64,000 nucleotides of DNA from Rhizobacter sp. Root1238 (lineage in GTDB: Bacteria > Pseudomonadota > Gammaproteobacteria > Burkholderiales > Burkholderiaceae_C): the NCBI RefSeq assembly GCF_001425825.1, contig NZ_LMDM01000047.1, positions 173,862-237,861 on the forward strand, given 5' to 3'. Made by a program: the position numbers and the translations under genes. This document shows positions 1 to 10,190 of this stretch, piece by piece (within the stretch, counting starts at the first letter, position 1; every line of letters begins with the position of its first letter). A model generated the notes under the pieces. That model did no database searches. It worked only from the letters and a program-made list of their open reading frames with translations, and was not told the origin of the DNA.

Positions 1-19
1 CGCTCATTTCCGGAGCCAT
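1..19 (-). CDS. Possible 5' end of a divergent gene (ispB position)
   Basis: On the minus strand an ATG at 19 opens a frame (Met-Ala-Pro-Glu-Met-Ser) that runs off the left edge. A TATAAT hexamer lies 79 nt upstream on the same strand. In Burkholderiales the gene divergent from rplU is usually ispB, octaprenyl diphosphate synthase. Six codons cannot confirm this, so identity rests on position alone. Confidence 0.2.
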
Positions 20-97
20 GAGTTGCGCAAAACCTGGCGCGGGACTGGTGGGATGAGGGGTGGAGGTCTGCACGGAAGGCTCAGGTGTTTGCGCCAA

Positions 98-103
98 ATT
101 ATA
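98..103 (-). promoter_or_regulatory. Perfect -10 hexamer reading left
   Basis: The minus strand reads TATAAT at 103-98. No good -35 element is seen at 16-18 bp spacing. It would place a transcript start near 91, giving about 70 nt of leader before the minus-strand start at 19. Confidence 0.35.
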
Positions 104-195
104 GGAAGCGGGGACGCGCCAACGATTTGTGCAGGATTGCCGGCTTCGCCGAGGCGACGCCGGCCGGCCCGGGCTTCCCCGGGGCTGGATGAGCG

Positions 196-204
196 TGCTA
201 GACT
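196..204 (+). promoter_or_regulatory. Candidate extended -10 promoter of rplU
   Basis: TGC followed by TAGACT matches an extended -10 element (TGn plus four of six consensus bases, with the key TA and final T present). It would start a transcript near 211, about 90 nt before rplU. No matching -35 is obvious. Confidence 0.35.
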
Positions 205-302
205 CGCGGGCTCTGCATTTCCTGCAGGGTTCGCCCATGGGTGCCGCTACTCGAGCAGATCGAGAGCCGAGCCCCCTGGCGGAATTCATTGAAAGGGCTG
301 AT

Positions 303-614
303 ATGTACGCGGTCATAAAAACCGGCGGCAAACAATACAAGGTTGCTGCAGGCGAAAAGATCAAGATAGAACAGATTGCTGCGGATGTTGGCCAAGAGAT
401 CACGATCGACCAGGTGCTTGCCGTCGGAAACGGCGCAGACCTGAAAGTCGGGACTCCCTTGGTGACGGGCGCAAGCGTGAAGGCCACCGTGGTGGCGCAA
501 GGCAGGCACGACAAGGTGCGCATCTTCAAGATGCGCCGTCGCAAGCACTACCAGAAGCGGCAAGGTCACCGCCAGAACTTCACCGAGATCGAGATCAGCG
601 CGGTTTCCGCCTGA
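303..614 (+). CDS. rplU: 50S ribosomal protein L21
   Basis: This 103-residue protein matches the usual L21 length and has the family's beginning ([14 protein letters not shown]) and its basic C-terminal part ([16 protein letters not shown]) that contacts 23S rRNA. L21 sits in the large subunit and binds 23S rRNA with L20. The ATG at 303 was chosen because the conserved start is there and GAAAGGG lies about 7 nt upstream; further upstream the frame is unlike L21. It is followed 42 nt later by rpmA, the standard bacterial pair, and both are probably transcribed together. Confidence 0.98.
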   Translation: MYAVIKTGGKQYKVAAGEKIKIEQIAADVGQEITIDQVLAVGNGADLKVGTPLVTGASVKATVVAQGRHDKVRIFKMRRRKHYQKRQGHRQNFTEIEISAVSA

Positions 615-656
615 TCGAAGCCTGACCTGCTTCCCCAAGCTTCCAGGAGTTAAACC

Positions 657-917
657 ATGGCACAGAAAAAGGGCGGCGGTTCCACACGGAACGGCCGCGA
701 TTCCCAACCCAAGATGCTCGGCGTCAAGGCCTTCGGTGGCCAGATGATTCCGGCCGGTTCGATCATCGTCCGCCAGCGCGGCACGAAGTTCCATGCCGGT
801 CAGAACGTCGGCATCGGCAAGGACCACACGCTGTTCGCGTTGGTCGAGGGCGAAGTCAGCTTCGCCATCAAGGGCCCGCGCAACCGCCAGACGGTCAGCG
901 TCAAGACGGCAGCGTGA
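657..917 (+). CDS. rpmA: 50S ribosomal protein L27
   Basis: The 86-residue product begins [16 protein letters not shown], the flexible N-terminal arm of L27 that reaches the peptidyl-transferase centre of the large subunit. The core [18 protein letters not shown] follows. There is no Firmicutes-type cleavable N-terminal extension: the lysine/glycine arm starts directly after Met-Ala. An AGGAG ribosome-binding site stands 7 nt before the ATG. A strong intrinsic terminator follows 36 nt after the stop, so rplU-rpmA looks like a closed unit with some read-through possible to obgE. Confidence 0.98.
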   Translation: MAQKKGGGSTRNGRDSQPKMLGVKAFGGQMIPAGSIIVRQRGTKFHAGQNVGIGKDHTLFALVEGEVSFAIKGPRNRQTVSVKTAA

Positions 918-947
918 GCTGCGGCTGCCTCGCGCAGCTGGCGTTGA

Positions 948-2141
<1,194 letters not shown>

Positions 2142-2159
2142 TGCAGGCGAGTGAAGCAG

Positions 2160-3278
2160 ATGAGTGAAGCGCTGAAGAACGCCCGTCGCATCGTCGTCAA
2201 GGTCGGCTCCAGCCTCGTGACGAACGAAGGCCGGGGCGTCGATGCCGAGGCGGTCGGCAACTGGTGCCGGCAGATGGCGCACATCGCCGGGCAGGGGCGC
2301 GAGATCGTGATGGTCTCGAGCGGCGCGATCGCCGAAGGCATGAAGCGGCTCGGCTGGGCGACGCGCCCGAAGGCGATCCACGAGCTGCAGGCGGCTGCCG
2401 CGGTCGGGCAGATGGGCCTGGCGCAGATCTACGAAACCCAGTTGCGCGCCTACGGGATGGGCAGTGCGCAGGTCCTGCTCACCCATGCCGACCTGGCCGA
2501 CCGCGAGCGCTACCTGAATGCGCGCTCGACCTTGCTGACCTTGCTGCGCATGCGCGTCGTGCCGGTCATCAACGAGAACGACACCGTCGTCAACGACGAG
2601 ATCAAGTTCGGCGACAACGACACGCTGGGCGCGCTGGTCGCCAACCTCATCGAGGCGGACGCGCTGGTGATCCTCACCGACCAGAAGGGCCTGTACTCCG
2701 CCGACCCGCGCAAGGACGAATCGGCCACCTTCATCCATGAGGCGCAGGCCGGCGCGCCTGAGCTGGAGCGCATGGCCGGCGGGGCCGGCTCCAGCCTCGG
2801 CCGCGGCGGCATGATCACGAAGATCCTGGCGGCCAAGCGGGCTGCGCGCAGCGGCGCCTCGACGGTGATCGCCTGGGGCCGCGAACCTGACGTGCTGATC
2901 CGCCTGGTGCAAGGCGAGGCGATCGGCACCGCGCTCAACGCGCCGACGCAGAAGATGGCCGCGCGCAAGCAGTGGATGGCCGATCACCTGCAATTGCGGG
3001 GCGCCGTCGTGATCGACGACGGTGCGGTCGCGAAGTTGCGCGACGAAGGCAAGAGCCTGCTGCCGATCGGCATGGTCGAGGTGCATGGGGAGTTCGCGCG
3101 CGGCGACGTGATCGCGGTGCGCTCGGGCGCGGGCCTCGAGATCGCCCGCGGCCTGGCGAACTATTCGAGTTCCGAGGCGCGCCTGATCGCGCGCAAGCCG
3201 TCGAGCGAGTTCGAGCGGCTGCTCGGCTTCACCGGCGAGCCGGAGATGATCCACCGCGACAACCTGGTGCGCGGCTGA
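2160..3278 (+). CDS. proB: Glutamate 5-kinase
   Basis: ProB phosphorylates L-glutamate to glutamyl 5-phosphate, the first step of proline synthesis, in the cytoplasm. The amino-acid kinase fold starts with [18 protein letters not shown] and contains VSSGAIAEG and the NENDTV segment typical of the family. After about residue 275 comes a C-terminal PUA domain (GRGDVIAVR-type), so this is the long form of 372 residues. The ATG at 2160 is preceded by GGCGAG at suitable spacing; a GTG nine bases earlier lacks that spacing. Its stop abuts the stop of rppH on the other strand with no gap, forming the palindrome TGATCA. Confidence 0.97.
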   Translation: MSEALKNARRIVVKVGSSLVTNEGRGVDAEAVGNWCRQMAHIAGQGREIVMVSSGAIAEGMKRLGWATRPKAIHELQAAAAVGQMGLAQIYETQLRAYGMGSAQVLLTHADLADRERYLNARSTLLTLLRMRVVPVINENDTVVNDEIKFGDNDTLGALVANLIEADALVILTDQKGLYSADPRKDESATFIHEAQAGAPELERMAGGAGSSLGRGGMITKILAAKRAARSGASTVIAWGREPDVLIRLVQGEAIGTALNAPTQKMAARKQWMADHLQLRGAVVIDDGAVAKLRDEGKSLLPIGMVEVHGEFARGDVIAVRSGAGLEIARGLANYSSSEARLIARKPSSEFERLLGFTGEPEMIHRDNLVRG

Positions 3279-3878
3279 TCAGTCCTTCGGCGCGCCGGGG
3301 TCGTCGTCCAGTGCCTGCGGCTCGGTCGCCGGCCGCGATTCCTCGAAGCCGTCGTCGCGGTGATGCGGCCGCATGCCCGAACGCAGGTAGCGATTGTGAT
3401 GATTCCCGCGCGGCAGGAAGCGCGCGAGCTCGGTCAGCGCCATCTGGTACACATCGCGCTTGAACTCGATCACGACCTCGAGCGGCACCCAATACTCGTT
3501 CCAGCGCCAGGCATCGAACTCCGGGTGGTCGGTGGCGCGCAGGTTCATGTCGGTGTCGCGGCCGACCAGCTGCAGCAGGAACCAGATCTGTTTCTGCCCG
3601 CGGTAGTGGCCGCGGGCGTCGCGCCGGATGAAATGATCCGGCACTTCATAGCGCAGCCAGTCGCGCGTGCGCGCGATGATGCGAACATGGTCCGACGTCA
3701 GCCCCACCTCCTCGTGAAGCTCGCGGAACATCGCCTGCTCGGGCGTCTCGCCGTATTTGATGCCCCCTTGCGGGAACTGCCAGGAGTGGGTCCGGATCCG
3801 TTTGCCCCAGAAAACCTGGTTCTTCGTATTGAGCAGGATGATGCCGACGTTGGGTCTGAACCCTTCTCGGTCGAGCAT
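3279..3878 (-). CDS. rppH: RNA pyrophosphohydrolase (Nudix)
   Basis: RppH removes pyrophosphate from the 5' end of mRNAs and so triggers 5'-end-dependent decay. The start [17 protein letters not shown] parallels the E. coli protein, and the Nudix box reads [22 protein letters not shown] (about residues 38-59) with the catalytic REL-EE core. Trp and Gln residues of the RppH type follow (HSWQFPQGG). After residue 160 there is a lineage-specific Arg/His/Asp-rich tail, giving 199 residues in all. The ATG at 3878 was preferred because GAGG lies 6 nt upstream. The gene is divergent from proS. Confidence 0.95.
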   Translation of the reverse strand: MLDREGFRPNVGIILLNTKNQVFWGKRIRTHSWQFPQGGIKYGETPEQAMFRELHEEVGLTSDHVRIIARTRDWLRYEVPDHFIRRDARGHYRGQKQIWFLLQLVGRDTDMNLRATDHPEFDAWRWNEYWVPLEVVIEFKRDVYQMALTELARFLPRGNHHNRYLRSGMRPHHRDDGFEESRPATEPQALDDDPGAPKD

Positions 3879-3907
3879 AATCAACCTCAAATTCCTTAGT
3901 TGAAATC

Positions 3908-3935
3908 ATTATTGCACCGGCATGACGGGAATCAA
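3908..3935 (-). promoter_or_regulatory. Sigma-70 promoter of rppH
   Basis: On the minus strand TTGATT (3935-3930) and AATAAT (3913-3908) are separated by 16 bp. The predicted transcript start lies about 24 nt before the rppH ATG. Confidence 0.5.
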
Positions 3936-4012
3936 CCCCGTGGCTTTCCCTCAAGGCCTGCCGACTGCTGTTTTCTTCAGCGCTCTTTTTCGGCGTTCTT
4001 CCCCGCATCCCC

Positions 4013-5758
4013 ATGAAAGCCTCCCAGTTCTTCGTCTCGACCCTCAAGGAAGCGCCCGCCGACGCGGAAGTCATGAGCCACAAGCTGATGCTGCGCGCCG
4101 GCTTCATCAAACGGCTCGGCGCCGGCATCTACACCTACATGCCGATGGGGCTGCGGGTGATTCGCAAGGTCGAGGCCATCATCCGCGACGAGATGAACCG
4201 GGCTGGCGCCATCGAGCTGCTGATGCCGGTCGTGCAACCGGCCGAGCTGTGGCAGGAAACGGGGCGTTTCCAGAAGATGGGGCCGGAGCTGCTGCGCGTG
4301 AAAGACCGGCACGACCGCGACTTCATCATCCAGCCGACCTCTGAAGAGGTCATCACCGACATCGCGCGCCAGGAGCTGCGCAGCTACCGCGCGCTGCCGA
4401 AGAATTTCTATCACATCCAGACCAAGTTCCGCGACGAGCGCCGCCCGCGCTTCGGCGTGATGCGCGGCCGCGAGTTCACGATGAAGGACGCCTACTCCTT
4501 CGACCGTGACCTCGACTCCGCCCGCAAGAGCTACCAGGCGATGTTCGACGCCTACGTGCGCATCTTCGAGCGCCTGGGCCTGCAGTTCCGCGCGGTCGCT
4601 GCCGACACCGGCGCGATCGGCGGCGAGGTCTCGCAGGAGTTCCAGGTCATCGCCGACACCGGTGAAGACGCGCTGGTCTACTGCCCGACCTCCGACTTCG
4701 CCGCCAACATCGAACTCGCCGAAGCGCTGCCTGCCGTCGCGCAGCGCGCCGCCGCGACGGCCGCGCTGCAGCGCACGCCGACCCCGAAGGCCAGCACCTG
4801 CGCCGACGTGGCCGCATTGCTCGGCGTGCCGCTGCAGACCACCGTGAAATCGCTGGTGCTCGCGACCGACGAGACGGACGATGCCGGCGACCTGAAGCAG
4901 ACGACGATCTGGTTGCTGCTGGTGCGCGGCGATCATTCGCTGAACGAGGTCAAGGCCGGCAAGCTGGCCGGCCTGAAGGCGGGCTACCGCTTCGCCACCG
5001 CGTCGGAGATCGAGGACCACTTCGGCTGCAAGCCCGGCTTCCTCGGCCCGATCGGGCTGCGCAAGCCGGTCAAGGTCGTCGCCGATCGCACCGTCGCGAA
5101 CATGAGCGATTTCATCTGCGGCGCCAACGAACCCGACATGCACATCACAGGCGTCAACTGGGGCCGCGACCTGCCCGAGCCCGACCTGGTCGCCGACATC
5201 CGCAATGTGCTCGAGGGCGATCCGTCGCCCGACGGCAAGGGCGTGCTGGCCATCCAGCGCGGCATCGAGGTCGGCCACGTGTTCCTGCTCGGCACGAACT
5301 ACACGAAGGCGATGGATGCGACCTACCTCGACGAGTCCGGCAAGCCGCAGCTGATGATGATGGGCTGCTACGGCATCGGCGTCACCCGCATCCTGGGTGC
5401 CGCGATCGAACAGCGCCACGACGAACGCGGCATGCTGTGGCCGACCGCGATCGCGCCGTTCAGCGTCGTGATCTGCCCGATCGGCTACGACCGGTCGGCC
5501 GAGGTGCAGGCGGCCGCCGACCAACTGCACGAGCAGCTCGAAACGCTCGGCATCGACGTGATGCTCGACAACCGCGGCGAGCGCCCGGGCGCGATGTTCG
5601 CCGACTGGGAGCTGATCGGCGTGCCGCACCGCGTGGTGCTGTCCGACCGCGGTCTGAAGGAAGGCAAGGTCGAGTACCAGGGCCGCTCCGACGCGCAGGC
5701 CACGGCGGTCGCTGCCACCGAGGTGCTCGACTTCGTGAAGGCGAAGCTGGCGTCATGA
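4013..5758 (+). CDS. proS: Prolyl-tRNA synthetase
   Basis: ProS charges tRNA-Pro with proline. The 581-residue protein is the bacterial type: class II motif 1 ([27 protein letters not shown] is split here over residues 23-49), motif 2 around [21 protein letters not shown], an editing (INS/YbaK-like) domain roughly from 225 to 390, motif 3 ([17 protein letters not shown]) and a C-terminal anticodon-binding domain. The start [15 protein letters not shown] is the family start. The last codon overlaps the ATG of the lytic transglycosylase gene (ATGA at 5755-5758), implying translational coupling of two functionally unrelated genes, an arrangement I recall from Burkholderiales. Confidence 0.98.
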   Translation: MKASQFFVSTLKEAPADAEVMSHKLMLRAGFIKRLGAGIYTYMPMGLRVIRKVEAIIRDEMNRAGAIELLMPVVQPAELWQETGRFQKMGPELLRVKDRHDRDFIIQPTSEEVITDIARQELRSYRALPKNFYHIQTKFRDERRPRFGVMRGREFTMKDAYSFDRDLDSARKSYQAMFDAYVRIFERLGLQFRAVAADTGAIGGEVSQEFQVIADTGEDALVYCPTSDFAANIELAEALPAVAQRAAATAALQRTPTPKASTCADVAALLGVPLQTTVKSLVLATDETDDAGDLKQTTIWLLLVRGDHSLNEVKAGKLAGLKAGYRFATASEIEDHFGCKPGFLGPIGLRKPVKVVADRTVANMSDFICGANEPDMHITGVNWGRDLPEPDLVADIRNVLEGDPSPDGKGVLAIQRGIEVGHVFLLGTNYTKAMDATYLDESGKPQLMMMGCYGIGVTRILGAAIEQRHDERGMLWPTAIAPFSVVICPIGYDRSAEVQAAADQLHEQLETLGIDVMLDNRGERPGAMFADWELIGVPHRVVLSDRGLKEGKVEYQGRSDAQATAVAATEVLDFVKAKLAS

Positions 5759-6414
5759 CCGTCGCGTGGCCCGCGGCGGCTCCGCGCGCCGCGGGGGCCA
5801 TCCGGCGGCGATCGCTGCTGGCTGCCGCCGCGGCCCCGTGGCTGGCATGGCCGATGCGCGAGGCCGTGGCCGGCGCGCAGGTCGAGGAGCCGCTCGCCGA
5901 TGCGGTGCGCGGTGCGTTGGCAGCCGCGATCGCGAACAGCGCGCCGCCGAAGCCCGTTTTCGTCAGCACCGAGGCCCGGCTGGCCTACCTGCGCTGGCTC
6001 GGCGAGATGAGCACGCGCCTGAAGAAGCGCAAGGCCGAGCACGTCACCCGCATCGAGTTCCTCGACACGCTGTGGTACGAGAGCACGCGCGCCGGGCTGG
6101 AGCCGGCGTTGATGCTGGGGCTCGTGCAGGTGGAGAGCGGTTTCCGCAAGTACGCGATCAGCAGCGTCGGGGCGCGCGGCTACATGCAGGTGATGCCGTT
6201 CTGGGCGCGGCTGATCGGCAACGGCGATGTGAGCCGGCTGTTCCACATGCAGACCAACCTGCGCTTCGGCTGCGTGATCATGCGGCACTACCTCGACGTC
6301 GAACGCGGCGACCTCTACATGGCGCTGGGCCGCTACAACGGCAGCCGCGGCAAGCCGGAATACCCGAACCTGGTGTTCGGCGCGAAGAAATACTGGGACT
6401 ACAAACCCGGCTAG
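5755..6414 (+). CDS. Lytic murein transglycosylase (SLT family)
   Basis: A 219-residue exported protein. The N-terminus carries an arginine cluster (IRRRSLL) followed by an Ala-rich hydrophobic run ending near AVAGAQ, which could be a Sec or Tat signal peptide. The SLT domain spans about 85-215 and shows the family signature: catalytic Glu in [19 protein letters not shown], then GYMQVMPFW, and later [15 protein letters not shown]. Such enzymes cleave the MurNAc-GlcNAc bond of peptidoglycan in the periplasm, forming 1,6-anhydro ends. The start overlaps the stop of proS. The stop overlaps that of ubiX in the sequence CTAG. Which Mlt class it belongs to cannot be settled here. Confidence 0.9.
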   Translation: MTVAWPAAAPRAAGAIRRRSLLAAAAAPWLAWPMREAVAGAQVEEPLADAVRGALAAAIANSAPPKPVFVSTEARLAYLRWLGEMSTRLKKRKAEHVTRIEFLDTLWYESTRAGLEPALMLGLVQVESGFRKYAISSVGARGYMQVMPFWARLIGNGDVSRLFHMQTNLRFGCVIMRHYLDVERGDLYMALGRYNGSRGKPEYPNLVFGAKKYWDYKPG

Positions 6415-6980
6415 AGGCCGGTCCACGGCATGGGCATCGCGGACGCCACGCCCAGCATCGACATCACCCGCTCCACGGTCTCGTTCACCAGCTCGTCGAT
6501 CGTGGTCGGGCGGTGATAGAACGCCGGCAGCGGCGGGAAGATCACGCCCCCCATCTCGGTCACCGCGGTCATGTTGCGCAGGTGCGCCAGGTTGAAGGGC
6601 GTCTCGCGCACCATCAGCACCAGGCGCCGGCGCTCCTTCAGCGTCACGTCCGCGGCGCGCGCCAGCAGGCTGTCGGAGAAGCCGTGGGCCACCGCGGCCA
6701 GCGTCTTCATCGAGCACGGCGCGATCACCATCGCCGAACTCGCGAACGAGCCGCTCGCGATCGCGGCACCGATGTCGGCCGGGTTGTAGGCGGTGTGGGC
6801 CAGCGCTTCGAGTTCGCGCCGGTCGAGGCCGAGTTCGTGGTGCACGTTCAACACGCCGGCCGGGCTCGCCACCAGGTGAGTTTCGCAGCCGATCGTCTTC
6901 AGGCGCTCGAGCAGCCGCACGGCATAGACCGCGCCGCTGGCGCCGGTGACGCCGACGACGATGCGCTGCGGCACGGTCAC
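6411..6980 (-). CDS. ubiX: Flavin prenyltransferase UbiX
   Basis: UbiX makes prenylated FMN, the cofactor of the decarboxylase UbiD in ubiquinone synthesis. The flavoprotein fold starts at once with RIVVGVTGASGAVYAVRLLERL, and the conserved APCSMKTLAAVAHG and RETPFNLAHLRNM segments are present. The length is 189 residues. The start is taken as GTG at 6980, five bases after the stop of grxD, because it gives the normal N-terminus; no ATG is available there. It ends the minus-strand run hemA-prfA-prmC-(porin-like)-grxD-ubiX. Confidence 0.95.
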   Translation of the reverse strand: MTVPQRIVVGVTGASGAVYAVRLLERLKTIGCETHLVASPAGVLNVHHELGLDRRELEALAHTAYNPADIGAAIASGSFASSAMVIAPCSMKTLAAVAHGFSDSLLARAADVTLKERRRLVLMVRETPFNLAHLRNMTAVTEMGGVIFPPLPAFYHRPTTIDELVNETVERVMSMLGVASAMPMPWTGL

Positions 6981-6985
6981 GCGCG

Positions 6986-7303
6986 TCAGACTTTGGCGCC
7001 CAGCACCTGCTGCAGCTCGCCGGCCTGGTACATCTCCATCATGATGTCCGAGCCGCCGACGAACTCGCCGTTCACGTACAGCTGCGGAATGGTCGGCCAG
7101 TTCGCGTAGTCCTTGATGCCCTGGCGCACGCCTTCGTCCTCCAGGACGTTGACGGTCTTCAGGTCGGTCACGCCGCAGGCCTTCAGCACCTGCACCGCGC
7201 GGCCGGAGAAACCGCACATCGGGAATTGCGCCGTCCCCTTCATGAACAGGACCACGCGGTTCTGCTTGACGAGGTCATCGATGCGTTGCTGTACGTCGCT
7301 CAT
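6986..7303 (-). CDS. grxD: Monothiol glutaredoxin (Grx4/GrxD)
   Basis: A 105-residue CGFS-type glutaredoxin that binds and transfers [2Fe-2S] clusters in the cytoplasm. The active-site cysteine is C30 in PMCGFSGR, and the glutathione-binding WPTIPQLYVNGEFVGGSDI follows. The start MSDVQQRIDDLV is the family start. The gene is five bases upstream of ubiX; the prmC-grxD-ubiX order is common in Burkholderiales, here interrupted by an outer-membrane-like gene. Confidence 0.97.
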   Translation of the reverse strand: MSDVQQRIDDLVKQNRVVLFMKGTAQFPMCGFSGRAVQVLKACGVTDLKTVNVLEDEGVRQGIKDYANWPTIPQLYVNGEFVGGSDIMMEMYQAGELQQVLGAKV

Positions 7304-7417
7304 GGTCTGGCGCCGGCGGGCCCGGCAGAGTTCAGGGTGGAAGGACCGACGTTATACGGCAAAGCGGAGGCGGCCCATGCCGACCTCCGGCATGTCCCCG
7401 GCAGAAATGCGACTTCG

Positions 7418-7440
7418 CTGACGCCGGGACCCGGCGTCAG
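7418..7440 (-). terminator. Perfect hairpin over the stop of the 7437-8012 gene
   Basis: CTGACGCCGGG (7418-7428) is repeated as its exact complement at 7430-7440 with one base between, and contains the stop codon of the gene to its right. No U run follows on either strand, so it may be a Rho-assisted terminator or an mRNA-end stabiliser. Confidence 0.4.
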
Positions 7441-8012
7441 AACGAATACGACACGCCGAGTTGCAGCACCGGCTGCAGGCGCAGTTCGCGCACCTGGTCG
7501 TCCAGGCTCTGGCCGAGGCTGCGCCCGAAACGGCCGGCCAGCACGCCGACATCGGCCGAGAAACCCCAGCCCCCCTTCAGCGACAGCCCGGTGTAGCCGA
7601 TGCCGACGTAGGGCGAGGTGATGCTGTCGGTGCTGCCGTCGGGGGTGGGATTCACGCGGCGGTCGATGCTGAACTGGGCGCCGGTGCCGGGGCCACTCCA
7701 CGGCGACGAGCGCGGACCGAACAGCACGCCGCTGGTGGCACGCAGCCCACCGGCGGGCGCGCCCTGGTTGAAGGCGGGCATCAGGTAGTAGTCGGCCATC
7801 AGGCTCAGGCTGCTGAGCTTCAGGCTGGTGGCGTCGAAGCCGGGGGTGTCGTTGCGCAGGCCGGGGCTGGTGCTGGCGGTGCCCAGGCTCATGCGACCTT
7901 GAAGCTTGCGCCAGCCGAGCCCGTTGCCGCCGACATCGAGGGCCATCGCAGCCTGTGCGCTGACGAGCGCCAAGGCGCCGATGCCGATCCACTTCCACCT
8001 GGGGTTCCACAT
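7437..8012 (-). CDS. Exported outer-membrane-like protein, function unknown
   Basis: I do not recognise this 191-residue protein. It starts with a clear Sec signal peptide (MWNPRWKWIGIGALALVSAQAAMA, shown here only to its start: hydrophobic run about 9-20, cleavage near AMA-LD). The rest is rich in Gly, Ser and alternating hydrophobic residues (SLSLMADYYLMPAF, SPYVGIGYTGLSLKGGWG), consistent with a small beta-barrel, and it ends in aromatic Phe (QLGVSYSF), the usual outer-membrane assembly signal. AAGGAGA lies 7 nt before the ATG. It sits between prmC and grxD, where it breaks a conserved gene order. Confidence 0.7.
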   Translation of the reverse strand: MWNPRWKWIGIGALALVSAQAAMALDVGGNGLGWRKLQGRMSLGTASTSPGLRNDTPGFDATSLKLSSLSLMADYYLMPAFNQGAPAGGLRATSGVLFGPRSSPWSGPGTGAQFSIDRRVNPTPDGSTDSITSPYVGIGYTGLSLKGGWGFSADVGVLAGRFGRSLGQSLDDQVRELRLQPVLQLGVSYSF

Positions 8013-8168
8013 GGCGACTCTCCTTGCGACGGGTGTGACGGGAGACGAACCTGCGGCCCGCTGAAGGCCTCGAGACGATGCTACGCCGGCCGCGCCGCGT
8101 TGGGGGCCGCTCCCCCGCGACCCAATGGCAACCAGTCGTCAGCGCGTGCAGTCCTGCCAGTAACAAGC

Positions 8169-9014
8169 TCAGCGCGTGGCCTGCAGCCAACGGCCGCCAG
8201 TGCAGCGCTCGTTGCCGCCCAGGTCGCGGCGGGTGGTCACCTCGTGCAGGCCCGCCGCGGTCAGCAAGGCCTGTACGTCGCGGGCCTGGTCGTGGCCATG
8301 CTCCAGCAAGAGCCGGCCTCCGTCGCGCAAGTGGGCACTGGCACCAGCGATGATCTCGCGCAGCGAATCCAGCCCGTCGCCGCCCGGTGTCAGCGCCAGC
8401 AGGGGCTCATGCCGCAGCGCATCGAGGTGGTGGTCGTCGCCCGCGATGTAGGGCGGGTTGCTGACCACCAGGTCGAAGTGCCGTCCCGGAAGCGGCGTCC
8501 ACCAGTGGCCTCGCAGCAACGCGAGCGCCAGGCCCAGGGCCCGGGCATTCGCTTCGGCGACCGCCAGCGCTTCCGCGCTGGCGTCGACGGCGGTCAGGTC
8601 GGCGCGCGGGCACCGGTGCTTGATCGCCAGGGCGATCGCGCCGGAGCCGGTGCCCAGGTCCAGCACCTGCGGCGCGTCCGTGCCCGCCAGTTCGCTGCCG
8701 AGCACGTCCAGTGCCCAGTCGACCAACGTCTCGGTGTCCGGTCGCGGTACCAGCACGGCCGGAGAGACCTGCAGCGTCAGGCCATGGAAATCCTGCCGAC
8801 CCAGCAGGTAGGCGACCGGCTCGCCGGCGATGCGGCGCGCGACGAGCGCATCGAAGTTCGTGGCCTGGCCAGCGGCCAGCAGGTCGTCGCCATGGGCGAT
8901 CAGCCAACTGCGCTCGCGGCCGAGCACCGCGCCCAGCAGCAGCTGCGCATCGAGCCGGTCCAGCCCCGCGCCGCGTGCGCCGGCGAGCGCGGCGTCGACG
9001 GTGGCTGCGCTCAC
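8169..9014 (-). CDS. prmC: Release factor glutamine methyltransferase
   Basis: PrmC (HemK) methylates the glutamine of the GGQ motif in release factors RF1 and RF2. The 281-residue protein has a helical N-terminal domain and a SAM-dependent methyltransferase domain with [15 protein letters not shown] (motif I) and the glutamine-binding SNPPYI motif. The start is GTG at 9014, overlapping the stop of prfA (GTGA), so the methyltransferase is translated directly after its own substrate, RF1. The C-terminal [13 protein letters not shown] is typical of the family. Confidence 0.97.
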   Translation of the reverse strand: MSAATVDAALAGARGAGLDRLDAQLLLGAVLGRERSWLIAHGDDLLAAGQATNFDALVARRIAGEPVAYLLGRQDFHGLTLQVSPAVLVPRPDTETLVDWALDVLGSELAGTDAPQVLDLGTGSGAIALAIKHRCPRADLTAVDASAEALAVAEANARALGLALALLRGHWWTPLPGRHFDLVVSNPPYIAGDDHHLDALRHEPLLALTPGGDGLDSLREIIAGASAHLRDGGRLLLEHGHDQARDVQALLTAAGLHEVTTRRDLGGNERCTGGRWLQATR

Positions 9015-10096
9015 GCGCCGCGCCCTTCGAGCTCGGCCAGTTGTTCGGCGGCACTGGCCGCCTGCAACGCGGCCACCACGTCGTCGAGCTCGCCTTCCAT
9101 CACCGACTGCAGCTTGTACAGCGTCAGGTTGATGCGGTGGTCGGTCAGCCGGCCCTGCGGGAAGTTGTAGGTGCGGATGCGGTCGCTGCGGTCGCCGCTG
9201 CCGATCAGCCCCTTGCGCGTTGCGGCTTCCTTCGCGGCGCGCTCGCTGCGGTCTTTCTCGCGCAGCCGCGCGGCCAGCACCGCCATCGCCTTCGCCTTGT
9301 TGCGGTGCTGCGATCGGTCGTCCTGGCATTCGGCGACCAGCCCGGTCGGCAGGTGGGTGATGCGGATCGCGCTGTCGGTCTTGTTGACGTGCTGGCCACC
9401 GGCGCCGCTGGCGCGGAAGGTGTCGATGCGCAGGTCGGCGGGGTTCAGCTGGATCTCTTCGGCCTCGTCGGGCTCCGGCATCGCCGCGACGGTGCAGGCG
9501 CTGGTGTGGATGCGCCCCTGCGTCTCGGTCTGCGGCACGCGCTGCACGCGGTGGCCGCCCGATTCGAACTTCAGCCGCGCATACACGTCGTCGCCGTCGA
9601 CGCGCAGCACCACTTCCTTGTAGCCGCCGAGGTCGGACATGCTCTCCGACATCAGCTCGGTGCGCCAGCCGCAGCGCTCCGCATAGCGGGTGTACATGCG
9701 CAGCAGGTCGGCCGCGAACAATGCGGATTCGTCGCCGCCGGTGCCGGCGCGGATCTCGAGGAAGGCGTTGCGCCCGTCGTCCGGATCGCGCGGCAGCAAC
9801 GCGGTCTGCAGTTCGTTCTGCAGGCGTTCGAGGTCGGCCTCGGCGGCGGCGATCTCGTCGCGCGCCATCTCGGCCAGGTCGGCGTCGCCCAGCATGTCGC
9901 GTGCGGCCAGCAGGTCACGCTCGCGCTGCTGGTAGCGGCGAAAGCGCTGCACCACGCCGTCGACCTCGGCATGCTCGCGCGTCAGCGCGCGGAAGCGGTT
10001 CATGTCGCCGACCACCGACGGGTCGGCGAGCGTCGCGTCGAGTTCGCTCAGCCGCATCGCGAGGCGTTCGAACTGCTGGCGGAGGGTGTCTTTCAT
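9011..10096 (-). CDS. prfA: Peptide chain release factor 1
   Basis: RF1 recognises UAA and UAG stop codons. The protein has 361 residues, the normal length. It carries the catalytic GGQ loop ([18 protein letters not shown]) and, in the codon-recognition domain, PQT within [15 protein letters not shown], matching the RF1-type PxT tripeptide. The start [15 protein letters not shown] was chosen because the family begins there; more upstream codons are unlike RF1. hemA lies 94 nt upstream and prmC overlaps downstream. Confidence 0.98.
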   Translation of the reverse strand: MKDTLRQQFERLAMRLSELDATLADPSVVGDMNRFRALTREHAEVDGVVQRFRRYQQRERDLLAARDMLGDADLAEMARDEIAAAEADLERLQNELQTALLPRDPDDGRNAFLEIRAGTGGDESALFAADLLRMYTRYAERCGWRTELMSESMSDLGGYKEVVLRVDGDDVYARLKFESGGHRVQRVPQTETQGRIHTSACTVAAMPEPDEAEEIQLNPADLRIDTFRASGAGGQHVNKTDSAIRITHLPTGLVAECQDDRSQHRNKAKAMAVLAARLREKDRSERAAKEAATRKGLIGSGDRSDRIRTYNFPQGRLTDHRINLTLYKLQSVMEGELDDVVAALQAASAAEQLAELEGRGA

Positions 10097-10190
10097 CGGG
10101 GCTCCGGAAAAGGTTCGCGGAGCCGGCGCGCGGCCGAAGCCGCACAGGATGCGCCCGCTCCGCCGTGATGCGGCGGATGACGGGGCGTCG

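Larger units (their letters stand above)
20..302. other. Divergent intergenic region before rplU
   Basis: I find no convincing gene between the left-edge start and rplU. The stretch holds a minus-strand TATAAT near 98-103 and a plus-strand extended -10 near 196-204. A frame reaching back into it from rplU is only an upstream extension of the L21 frame, because the L21 homology begins at 303. Confidence 0.5.

Noticed and set aside
3977-5629. A 550-codon minus-strand frame opposite proS.
   Set aside because: Composition is that of a mirror frame and proS is secure on the plus strand.
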